This document shows positions 32,915-40,965 of a DNA stretch of 64,000 nt, one piece after another (the first letter of the stretch is position 1; every line of letters begins with the position of its first letter). The translations under genes and the position numbers were made by a program. The stretch lies in the NCBI RefSeq assembly GCF_025677645.1, contig NZ_CP106879.1, forward strand, positions 1,178,001 through 1,242,000, written 5' to 3'. Under the pieces are notes generated by a model that worked only from the letters and a program-made list of their open reading frames with translations, was not told where the DNA came from and ran no database searches. Source of the DNA: Curtobacterium poinsettiae. Lineage in GTDB: Bacteria > Actinomycetota > Actinomycetes > Actinomycetales > Microbacteriaceae.

Positions 32915-34078
32915 ATGCGCATCCTGCACACCGGCGACTGGCACCTCGGCCGCACACTGCTGGGTGCCGACCTGCTCGAGCACCAGGCCGCGTTCACCGA
33001 CTGGCTCGTCGACCTCGCCCGCGAGCGCGCGGTCGACCTCGTCGTCATCGCCGGCGACGTCTACGACCGTGCGATCCCGCCGGTGGACGCCGTCCGCATG
33101 CTCTCCCGCGTGCTGGAGCGCCTCGCCGAGACCACGACGGTGGTGCTCACGCCGGGCAACCACGACTCCGCCGCGCGGCTCGGCTTCGGGGCCGGCGTGA
33201 TGGGGCAGCGCGTGCGCATCCTCGCCGAGCCCGCACACGTGGCCGATCCGGTGCTCGTGACCGACGACGACGGCCCGGTGGCCGTGTACGGCATCCCGTA
33301 CCTGCACCCCGACCTCACGCGGTACGCCCTGGCGGCGGTCCCCGACGAACCCCTCGCCCGCTCGCACCACGCCGTCGTGCACGCCGCCACCGAACGGGTC
33401 CGCGCCGACCTCGAGACGCGGGCCGGCACCCGGAGCGTCGTCGTCGCGCACGCCTTCGTCGGGGGCGCCGACCCGAGCGACAGCGAGCAGGACATCCGCG
33501 TCGGCGGGGTCGACCGCGTGGCCGAGTCGGTGTTCGACGGGTTCGACTACGTCGCCCTCGGACACCTGCACGGCCCGCAACGCGTCGGCGACGACGACCG
33601 GGTCCGGTACGCCGGGTCACCGCTGGCGTTCTCGTTCGGCGAGCGGCACCAGCGGAAGTCCGTGACCATCGCCGAACTCGACGCGGCCGGTGCCGTCACC
33701 GTCGAGCTCGTGCCGACCCCGGTGCCGCGGCGGCTCGTGGACGTCCGGGGCAGCATCGACGCCATCGAGTCCGGGGACTTCCGGGCCGATGCCGATGCCT
33801 GGGTCCGCGTCGCGGTGACCGACACCGTGCACCCGGAACGCATGTACGCCCGCGTGAAGGACCACTTCCCGCACGCCCTGGCGATCACGCACGAACCGGC
33901 GGACCGGCCGACCGCCACCGCCGCGCGGGCCGTCACCGCGACGTCCGACCCGGTCGAGGTCGCCGGTGACTTCGTGGCCTTCGCCACCGGCGGGCTGCCC
34001 GACGACGACGAACGGGCGGTGCTCACCGAGGCGTACGAGGCCGCGGCGCTCGCCCTGCAGCGTGAGGGGGACCGCTGA
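32915..34078 (+). CDS. sbcD: Exonuclease subunit SbcD (Mre11-like)
   Basis: SbcD is the nuclease subunit of the SbcCD complex that cuts hairpin and protein-blocked DNA ends. The 387-residue protein has the calcineurin-type phosphoesterase motifs HTGDWHLGR, VIAGDVYDRAIPP, LTPGNHDSAARL, VAHAFVGG and ALGHLHGPQ, whose Asp and His bind two metals. The ATG at 32915 follows TACCGT (32903-32908) by 6 bases, a leaderless arrangement. It overlaps sbcC by one base (TGATG), so the two are co-translated. The many long palindromes in this window are natural substrates for this complex. Confidence 0.94.
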   Translation: MRILHTGDWHLGRTLLGADLLEHQAAFTDWLVDLARERAVDLVVIAGDVYDRAIPPVDAVRMLSRVLERLAETTTVVLTPGNHDSAARLGFGAGVMGQRVRILAEPAHVADPVLVTDDDGPVAVYGIPYLHPDLTRYALAAVPDEPLARSHHAVVHAATERVRADLETRAGTRSVVVAHAFVGGADPSDSEQDIRVGGVDRVAESVFDGFDYVALGHLHGPQRVGDDDRVRYAGSPLAFSFGERHQRKSVTIAELDAAGAVTVELVPTPVPRRLVDVRGSIDAIESGDFRADADAWVRVAVTDTVHPERMYARVKDHFPHALAITHEPADRPTATAARAVTATSDPVEVAGDFVAFATGGLPDDDERAVLTEAYEAAALALQREGDR

Positions 34079-37074
34079 TGTACCTGCACCGACTCGAACT
34101 GCGCGCCATCGGGCCGTACCCCGACCTCGTGACCATCGACTTCGCGGCGCTGGCCGCGTCCGGGGTCTTCCTGCTCGAAGGGCCGACCGGTTCCGGCAAG
34201 TCGACGATCATCGACGCCGTCGTGTTCGCCCTGTACGGCGGACTCGCCGGGTCCGACGCCAGCTCGGACCGGCTGCACAGCCAGCACGCCGACCCCGTGG
34301 TCGAGCCGTTCGTCGAGCTCGTGTTCGAGACCGGTGCGGGGGTGTTCCGGGTCCGGCGCACCCCGCAGTACGACCGACCGAAGCAGCGGGGGACCGGCAC
34401 GGTGAAGCAGCAGGCGTCCGTGCAGCTGTTCCGGCTCGCGGCGTCCACCGACGTCGCCGGCGAACCCATGTCGTCCCGCATCCCCGAGGTCGGGGTCGAG
34501 ATCGCCCGGATCGTCGGGCTCGACCGCGCGCAGTTCCTGCAGACCGTGGTGCTGCCGCAGGGCGAGTTCGCACGGTTCCTCCGCTCCCCGGGGGAAGACC
34601 GCCGGAAGCTCCTGCAGTCGCTGTTCGGCACCCAGGTCTACGACCGCACCGCCGACGAGCTCGCCGCTCGCCGCCGAGCCGTGCAGGCCGAGGTCGAGGG
34701 GGCCGACGACCGCGTCCGCGACGCCCTGGCCCGGTTCGCGCAGGCGGCCGGCCTCGCCGACGCTGACGAATCCGTGGTCCCCGGCACGGTGGCGTCCCTC
34801 CGCGCGACGGCCGACGCCGCCGGGGCAGCCCGGGCGGCTGCGGCTGCCGCTGCGACGGCGGCGACCGAACACGAACGATCGGTGACGGCTCGTGCGGCCG
34901 CCCTCGACCGGCGAGCGGCACTGCTGCGGCGGCAGGCGCTGCTCGACGACGACGCCCCGCAGATCGAGCAGGCGCGGGCAGCGGTCGCGACGGCCGAGCG
35001 TGCCGCCCGGGTCGCGGCGGTTGCCGACGGCCTCGACGCCGCAACCGTGCGGGCCGACGACACCGCCGCGGCAGCGGCCCGGCTGCGTGACCAGCACGCG
35101 CTCCTCGCCGCCGATGCAGGGCAGGTCGTCCGGCGCCGCGACACGTTGACCGACGCCCTGTCCGACGTCCGGCACGTCGTCGCGGTCGAGGCCGAAGCGG
35201 ACGCACGACGCACCGCCATCGCCGAGACCACTGCGACCGCATCGCGGCTCACCGACGACCTCGCCGCCCTCGACACCGCGCTCGAAGCCCGGCCGACGGA
35301 ACGAGCCCGGATCGTCGAGGCCGCCCGCACCGCCTCGACGACCGCTGCCGACGCCGACGCAGCCGCGCACGAGGTCGCCCGGGTGCAGTCGCTCCGCGCC
35401 GACCTGGCCGCGCGCGACCGCGCCGAGCAGCGCGTCGCCGATGCCGAACGCATCGTGGCCGGTGCCCGCCGTCGTGCCACCGAGGCGCTCGACGCCGAAC
35501 GTTCCCTGCGCGAGCGGCGGATCGCCGGGCTCGCCGGAGAGCTCGGAGCCGCGCTGACCCCCGGTGACCCGTGCCCGGTCTGCGGGTCGACCGTCCACCC
35601 CTCCGTGGCCGCGCCGCAGGACGACCACCCGACGATCCAGGCGGTGGAGTCCGCCGGCGACGCCACGCGTCTGGCCGACCAGCAGCTCGCGGACGCCGCG
35701 GCCGACCTGGCCGTCGAGCGCGCCGAGCACCTCCGACTGGTCGCCGTCGTCGGCGCGGTCGACGCGGTCGCCCTCGACGCCATGGCGGTCGCCGCCGACG
35801 AGCGGGTCCGAGCGGCGCACGACGCCGCGGCGCTCGTGCTGGACCACGAGCGTGAGCGGACGGCGCACGACACCGCGACCAGGGCGCTCGAGCGTGAGCG
35901 GAACGACCTCGACGCCCGGCGGACGGTGCTCGTGACGACTGCGGCCGCAGATGCCGAGCGGCTCGAGGCCGACCTGCGATCCGTGCACGAGGCGATCGAC
36001 CGGCTCGGCGCGCTGCTCGACGGCGACGACACCAGCGACAGCGCGCCGGTCTCGCTCCGGGCCGTGGTCGACGAGCTCGACGGACGGCTGACGGTGCTCC
36101 GCGCCGTCGCCGAGGCCGACGACCGCGCGGCAGCCGCGGCCCGCGCACGCGACGAGCGCAGCGCCGAGGTCGCCCGGGTCCTCGACGAGCAGGCGTTCCC
36201 AGACGTCGACGCCGCACGAGCCGGCCTGCTCGAGCCCGACACCGTCGCACGCTTCCGCAGCAGCATCAGCGCAGCCGAGGCCGAACGCGCCGTCGTCCGG
36301 GCAGGGCTCGACGACCCCGCGGTGGTGCAGGCCGCCGACGACGATCCGGAGCAGCTCGACCTGCAGGCGGCCCAGGCCGAACGGGTCCGCGCCACGGCCG
36401 AGCTCGACGAGGCCACCCGGCTCGCGGTCACCGCAGCGCACCGCGCCGAGGCCGTCGAGCAGTGTGCGACCGAGGTCGACCGCGCCGTTCGCGCGCGGCA
36501 GGAGACCTCGGCCCGCAGCCGCGCCGTCGTCCGGCTCGCCGACGTCGCAAACGGTGTGGCATCGGTGAACCCGACCGGCATCACGCTCGGCACCTACGTG
36601 CTCATGCGGCGCTTCGAGGACGTCGTGGCGGCGGCGAACGACCGGTTGCGCGGCATGCTCGCCGGGCGGTTCACCCTCGAGACCTCCGACGAACGGGAAT
36701 CCGGGTCACGGTCGCGACGGACGGGGCTCGCCCTCGCCGTGCACGACCACACGACCGACACCATCCGTGATCCCCGCAGCCTGTCGGGCGGCGAGACGTT
36801 CACCGTGTCGCTGTGCCTGGCGCTCGGCCTGGCCGACGTCGTGCAGGCCGAGGCCGGCGGGGTCTCGCTCGGCACCCTGTTCGTCGACGAGGGGTTCGGC
36901 ACGCTCGACCCCGAGACCCTCGACGACGTCATCGGGCAGTTGTCGCGACTGACCGCGGGCGGGCGACAGGTCGGGATCGTCAGCCACGTCGAGGAACTCA
37001 AGCAGCGGATCCCGGAGCGGATCGCCGTGCGACGCACCCCGGCCGGCGGGTCGCAGGTGACGACCACGGTCTGA
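34078..37074 (+). CDS. sbcC: Exonuclease subunit SbcC (Rad50/SMC-like ATPase)
   Basis: A 998-residue SMC-family ATPase. Walker A is LLEGPTGSGKSTIIDAV at about residues 36-52. Two long Ala/Glu/Arg-rich coiled coils flank the zinc hook PGDPCPVCGSTVHPSV (CPVC) near the middle. The C-terminal half has the signature SLSGGETFTVSLCLALGLAD and the Walker B TLFVDEGFGTLD. Length and order match SbcC. It forms the SbcCD complex with the preceding gene. Codon use is like the rest of the window. Certain. Confidence 0.95.
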   Translation: MYLHRLELRAIGPYPDLVTIDFAALAASGVFLLEGPTGSGKSTIIDAVVFALYGGLAGSDASSDRLHSQHADPVVEPFVELVFETGAGVFRVRRTPQYDRPKQRGTGTVKQQASVQLFRLAASTDVAGEPMSSRIPEVGVEIARIVGLDRAQFLQTVVLPQGEFARFLRSPGEDRRKLLQSLFGTQVYDRTADELAARRRAVQAEVEGADDRVRDALARFAQAAGLADADESVVPGTVASLRATADAAGAARAAAAAAATAATEHERSVTARAAALDRRAALLRRQALLDDDAPQIEQARAAVATAERAARVAAVADGLDAATVRADDTAAAAARLRDQHALLAADAGQVVRRRDTLTDALSDVRHVVAVEAEADARRTAIAETTATASRLTDDLAALDTALEARPTERARIVEAARTASTTAADADAAAHEVARVQSLRADLAARDRAEQRVADAERIVAGARRRATEALDAERSLRERRIAGLAGELGAALTPGDPCPVCGSTVHPSVAAPQDDHPTIQAVESAGDATRLADQQLADAAADLAVERAEHLRLVAVVGAVDAVALDAMAVAADERVRAAHDAAALVLDHERERTAHDTATRALERERNDLDARRTVLVTTAAADAERLEADLRSVHEAIDRLGALLDGDDTSDSAPVSLRAVVDELDGRLTVLRAVAEADDRAAAAARARDERSAEVARVLDEQAFPDVDAARAGLLEPDTVARFRSSISAAEAERAVVRAGLDDPAVVQAADDDPEQLDLQAAQAERVRATAELDEATRLAVTAAHRAEAVEQCATEVDRAVRARQETSARSRAVVRLADVANGVASVNPTGITLGTYVLMRRFEDVVAAANDRLRGMLAGRFTLETSDERESGSRSRRTGLALAVHDHTTDTIRDPRSLSGGETFTVSLCLALGLADVVQAEAGGVSLGTLFVDEGFGTLDPETLDDVIGQLSRLTAGGRQVGIVSHVEELKQRIPERIAVRRTPAGGSQVTTTV

Positions 37075-37085
37075 CCGGCGGGACG

Positions 37086-37262
37086 CTACGGGGTCGGCGT
37101 CGACTCCACCGTGCCGTCGGGCGGCGGCAGGATGTCCGCCGCGATCCACGGGAACACCCACTGGAACAGCACGAACACGATGGCGACGAGGAGCACGAGC
37201 AGCTCGAGCACCTTCAGGGCGGTGGGGCCGGGCAGCAGCCGCCAGACCAGGGGGAAGATCAC
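37086..37262 (-). CDS. One-helix membrane protein coupled to sortase
   Basis: A 58-residue protein: a short start VIFPLVWRLLPG, one membrane helix ALKVLELLVLLVAIVFVLFQW and a Pro/Thr tail. The GTG at 37260-37262 overlaps the sortase stop in GTGA (37259-37262), which fixes the start and shows translational coupling. No family function is known; small helices of this kind follow class E sortase genes in related genera and might be sortase partners, which is inference. Confidence 0.75.
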   Translation of the reverse strand: MIFPLVWRLLPGPTALKVLELLVLLVAIVFVLFQWVFPWIAADILPPPDGTVESTPTP

Positions 37263-38068
37263 TTGGCGGTCTCCGAGAGTTCCTTCGGGGTGCCCTCGGA
37301 CGCGGGCATCCAGTAGTCGAGCTTCGCGTGCGTCACGAACCGCTCCGCCGCGGACCACATCGGGTGACAGGCGGTCAGCGTGAGCCAGCGGTCCTGGGGG
37401 GTCGGTTCCACGCCCGGCTCGTTCGGCACCGGCGCGATCGTCTCGATCTTGTCGGGCGTGACGATCTGGCTGTCGGTGACCTTGTAGACGTACCAGACGT
37501 CGAACTTCGTCTTGGCGTCGGTGACCCGGACCACGACCGAGTCGCCCTTCTGCAGCTCAGCGATCTGGTTGAGCGGCTTGCCGTAGGTGACGCGGTGTCC
37601 GGCCACGGCGAAGTTGCCGGGTGCTCCGGGCATCGCGGTGTCCTGGTAGTGGCCGAGCCCGATGGTGTTGAGGACCTGCTCACGATCCGTGCCCTCGCCG
37701 ATCGGCCGGTTGTAGTCCTTGCCGAACCGGGGGATCTGCATCGTGCCGAACACGTCCGACAACCCCGGCGGTTCGTCCAGCACGGGTGCGGTGCCACGGT
37801 GCTCGGTGCCCTCGACCTTCGGCGTCTTGACCTGGTCGAGGCCCTGCACGAGCTTCGTCTGCTCGTTCACGGCGACGACGTCGGTCCACCACGCCGTCCA
37901 CACGACGTACAGGCCGGTGCCGGCGCCCGCGATGATGAGCAACTCGGCGATGAGCGACACGATCGCGCCGCCGACCGTCTGCCGTCTGCGCGGGGAACGC
38001 CGGGACCGCGAACCGGCTTCGTCGTCCCGTGCGCTGCGGCGCGACGGGAGGGTGTCGTGTGCGGTCAC
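37259..38068 (-). CDS. Class E sortase
   Basis: Sortases anchor proteins to the cell wall by transpeptidation. The 269-residue protein has an Arg-rich cytoplasmic start, one membrane anchor (about 33-57: GGAIVSLIAELLIIAGAGTGLYV) and an extracellular catalytic domain. The catalytic triad is His158 (AGHRVTYG), Cys234 (LTACHP) and Arg243 (AERFVTH). The layout and WTLTACHP-type region fit class E, the actinobacterial housekeeping type that often recognises LAXTG rather than LPXTG. The GTG at 38068 has AGGAG 4 bases upstream. No sorting-signal substrate was noticed in this window. Confidence 0.92.
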   Translation of the reverse strand: MTAHDTLPSRRSARDDEAGSRSRRSPRRRQTVGGAIVSLIAELLIIAGAGTGLYVVWTAWWTDVVAVNEQTKLVQGLDQVKTPKVEGTEHRGTAPVLDEPPGLSDVFGTMQIPRFGKDYNRPIGEGTDREQVLNTIGLGHYQDTAMPGAPGNFAVAGHRVTYGKPLNQIAELQKGDSVVVRVTDAKTKFDVWYVYKVTDSQIVTPDKIETIAPVPNEPGVEPTPQDRWLTLTACHPMWSAAERFVTHAKLDYWMPASEGTPKELSETAK

Positions 38069-38162
38069 GGGGCTCCTGATCGGCTTGGTGGTCGGACAGG
38101 TCTATCAGATCACGGCGACAGGCCGGTGACGACGTTCTCCCCACCCCCGTTAACGTGGGGGC

Positions 38163-38600
38163 ATGGAGTACCGGATCCGCCCGTTCCGCACCGAGGACAC
38201 CGACGCGGTCGTCGCCCTGTGGGAATCGTGCGACCTCGTCCGACCCTGGAACGACCCCCGGCGTGACATCGCCCGCAAGCTGACGGTCCAGCCCGAGCTC
38301 TTCCTGGTCGCGGAGCCGGACGGTTCCGACACCGCCGAAGTGGTCGCCGCGGGCATGGCAGGCTTCGACGGGCACCGCGGCTGGGTGAACTACCTCGCCG
38401 TGCGCCCGGACCTGCAGGGCTCCGGCCTCGGTCGCACCCTGATGGCCGAGTTCGAGCGGCTGCTCACCGACCTCGGCTGCCCGAAGCTCAACCTCCAGGT
38501 GCGGACGGGCAACGAGCAGGTGCTCGGGTTCTACGCGGCCCTCGGCTACACCGACGACCGCACGGTCTCGCTCGGCAAGCGCCTCATCCCCGACGCCTGA
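38163..38600 (+). CDS. GNAT family N-acetyltransferase (YpeA/RimI-like)
   Basis: A 145-residue acetyl-CoA-dependent acyltransferase. MEYRIRPFRTEDTDAVVALWE begins the fold; GWVNYLAVRPDLQGSGLGRTLMAEFERLL holds the acetyl-CoA loop (Q/R-x-x-G-x-G/A, here QGSGLG), and LNLQVRTGNEQVLGFYAALGY is the C-terminal core. The whole pattern is close to YpeA. The substrate is unknown. The ATG at 38163 follows TAACGT (38151-38156) by 6 bases, consistent with leaderless transcription. It is divergent from the sortase operon. Confidence 0.9.
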   Translation: MEYRIRPFRTEDTDAVVALWESCDLVRPWNDPRRDIARKLTVQPELFLVAEPDGSDTAEVVAAGMAGFDGHRGWVNYLAVRPDLQGSGLGRTLMAEFERLLTDLGCPKLNLQVRTGNEQVLGFYAALGYTDDRTVSLGKRLIPDA

Positions 38601-38726
38601 GGGCCTCCTCGTGCTCCGGGGCCCAGGCTGCACGGTGCGGGTTCGCTCATCGGGTGCGGTGTCGGCGGCCTCGTGCGGTGCTGCAGGTCTGCACCGGGCG
38701 GTCGACCTCGCACGGGGTGGCCGCCC

Positions 38727-38815
38727 CCGACCGGCCCAACCCCGCCCCGACCAGCCCCGCCCCGACCAGCCCCGACCCGACCCGATCCGACCCGTCCCGA
38801 CCCGACCCGGCACCG
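38727..38815. repeat. Simple C/G-rich tandem repeats
   Basis: Decamers like CCCCGACCAG followed by pentamers CCCGA are repeated across about 90 bases in the 234-bp gap between the GNAT gene and the broken EamA gene. No gene or hairpin of note is seen in the rest of the gap. Confidence 0.7.
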
Positions 38816-38834
38816 TGCCAGCCCCGAACGGGCC

Positions 38835-39766
38835 CTACGCCAGCGCCAGCGCCACCGACGCGACGAACGCCAGCACGATGCCGATCCACTGCTGCGCGGT
38901 CAACCGTTCCCGCAGCACCACCCCGGCCAGCACCACCGTGCCGATCGGGTAGAGCGCGTTGAGCACACTCACGACGGGCAGGGTCGCCGGGTCGTCGCTG
39001 CTGTGCAGTCCCGCCTGGATGAACACGTTCGCCATCGCGTCGAAGACGCCGCACACGGCCACCGTGACCAGCAGCCGCGGACCCCATGCGCGACGCGACC
39101 GAGGCTCGAGGACGGCGGCAGCCCCGTCGGGGCGGGCCGACGTCGGGGCGGACACCGGGCCTCCCGTCCGGAGCACGACGACGATCGTCGCCGCACCCAG
39201 CAGCACCGCCTGCAGCACCCGCGCGACCACGAGGGGTGCGACGCCCGAGTCGGACGGCGTCATGTCGTAGGCCAGCACGATCCCGCCGAAGCCGCACCCG
39301 GCGACGGCGGCGGCGACGATGCCCCGCGCGGTGAGCCGTGTGCCCGAGGCGTCCCGGACCACCGCGACCAGGACCACCGCGACGACGGCGACCCCGAGCG
39401 CGCCGGTGGCCACGGGCGACAGCACCGTGCCGCGGAGCACCGCGACGAGCACCGGCACGACGGCCGCGAACACGGCGGTGACGGGGGAGAGCACGCTCAT
39501 CGGTCCGATCGCGAGTGCCGCGTAGAGCAGCAGCACCCCGACACCGCCGGAGAGCCCGGCGACCGCGCCCCAGCCGCGGCCGGCCACGAGAACACGCCAC
39601 CCAGGACCACCAGTCCGACGAGCAGCGGCACGATCCCGATCGCGGCGGCCACCGCGGTGACGACGACCGGGCGGATCTGGCGCGAGGCGAGTCCGCCCAG
39701 GAAGTCGGCGAACCCGTAGACGATCGCGCCGGACAGGCCGAACAGGACGGTGAGCACGGCTCCCAT
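38835..39766 (-). pseudogene. EamA/DMT-family transporter with a frameshift
   Basis: The start MGAVLTVLFGLSGAIVYGFADFLGG (ATG at 39766) and its first two helices are in one frame down to about 39590; the remaining eight helices (GWGAVAGLSGGVGVLLLYAALAIGPMSV to QQWIGIVLAFVASVALALA) follow in another frame from about 39587 to the stop at 38835. Together they make a full 10-helix EamA protein of about 310 residues. One base appears to be missing in the GC-run near 39585-39592. Reading on in the first frame gives only an 89-residue fragment. It is either a recent pseudogene or a sequencing error. Substrate unknown. Confidence 0.8.
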
Positions 39767-39793
39767 CCTGCCCGGCCCGGTACCCTGCGGTGC

Positions 39794-40912
39794 GTGAGTG
39801 TTCCCTACCAGCGCCTGCCCCGGATCGACGCGCGCTGGAGGTGGTGGCGGCCGCTCGTCGCCCTCGCGTTCCTGGCGGGGTGGTACCTCGTGTCGCAGAT
39901 CGTCATCGCGGTCGCGTACTTCGTTCCGATCCTCCGCGCACAGGGCGCCGACGGCCTGATCCAGTTGCAGAACGACCTGGCGAGCGGTGCGCTCGACCCC
40001 ACCGACCCGGTCGTGCTCTCGATGTCGCTGGTGTCGCTCGTGGTCCTGCTGCCGGGGATCCTGCTCGCCGTGAAGATCGCGCGGATCGGACCGGCCGGCA
40101 TCCTGTCGTCGACGCGGTTCCGGGTCCGGTGGGCCTGGACGGCGTGGTGCCTGCTGCCGACGCTCGTCATCGCCGCGTTCATGTTCTGGGTGCAGGGGAG
40201 CGGCATGCTCACCCTCGACGGGGGCCTGGCGTGGAACCACGACGCGATCGGCCAGTCGACGGTCTCCCTCGGCACCCTCACCCTGACGATCGTCCTCGTC
40301 GTCCTGCTCGTCCCGTTCCAGGGCGCGGCCGAGGAGTACATCTTCCGTGGATTCCTCATGCAGACGATCGCGTCGTGGATCCCGCGTCGCGCCGGCACGA
40401 TCATCGCCGTGGCGATCTCGACGGTCGTGTTCGCGGTGCTGCACATCCCGAACGGCTACAACGTCTGGGGCATCCTCGACGTCGGCTCGTTCGGCCTGAT
40501 CGCGGCGATCATCGTCCTCCGGACCGGTGGGCTCGAGGCCACGGTCCTGCAGCACGCGTTCAACAACATCATGATCTTCGTGCTGCAGGCGCCCGGCTGG
40601 TCGCGGATCGACCTGACCTCGTCCGACGCGAACGGCACGTGGCAGGGCTGGCTCGTCACGCTGGGCACGTCGCTCGCGTTCTGGGGCATGGTCGAGTTCC
40701 TGGCGTGGTGGCGGGGCCTGGACCGCCGGTTCGCCGGGCACGAGGCACCCAGGTTCCGCGGTGTGACCCCGGCCTGGGCGGGCGGGGTGCGATGGACGCG
40801 GCCTGGAGGCACGGGCTGGGCGACCACGCCGGCCCGCGCCGACGACGTGGCCGGTTCCGACCGCCGTGCCGACTCCGGCACGGACGGCGCCGAGCACGGC
40901 GAGGCGCGCTGA
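39794..40912 (+). CDS. CPBP family intramembrane glutamic endopeptidase
   Basis: A 372-residue membrane protease of the CPBP/Rce1-like (ABI) family. Motif 1 is GAAEEYIFRGFLMQ (paired Glu and Arg), motif 2 the FAVLHIPNG His and motif 3 the LQHAFNNIMI His/Asn; these form the active site inside the membrane. About seven or eight helices are visible. The C-terminal 60 residues are hydrophilic. Biological substrate unknown; relatives process peptides or confer bacteriocin immunity. The GTG at 39794 follows TACCCT (39781-39786) by 7 bases. Only 27 bases separate it from the divergent EamA start. Confidence 0.88.
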   Translation: MSVPYQRLPRIDARWRWWRPLVALAFLAGWYLVSQIVIAVAYFVPILRAQGADGLIQLQNDLASGALDPTDPVVLSMSLVSLVVLLPGILLAVKIARIGPAGILSSTRFRVRWAWTAWCLLPTLVIAAFMFWVQGSGMLTLDGGLAWNHDAIGQSTVSLGTLTLTIVLVVLLVPFQGAAEEYIFRGFLMQTIASWIPRRAGTIIAVAISTVVFAVLHIPNGYNVWGILDVGSFGLIAAIIVLRTGGLEATVLQHAFNNIMIFVLQAPGWSRIDLTSSDANGTWQGWLVTLGTSLAFWGMVEFLAWWRGLDRRFAGHEAPRFRGVTPAWAGGVRWTRPGGTGWATTPARADDVAGSDRRADSGTDGAEHGEAR

Positions 40913-40965
40913 CCCCGACTGTGGACAGTGCGGTGGGTGTCGCCGGTCGCCCGTAGGCTCGTGGC

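Noticed and set aside
38727..38815. A coding region within the C-rich repeats after the GNAT gene
   Set aside because: Frames through it give only Pro/Arg/Asp repeats, with no start signal or promoter.
38835..39766. Programmed frameshifting of the EamA gene
   Set aside because: No slippery heptamer such as A-AAA-AAG is present at the join; the GC run points to a deletion or sequencing error.
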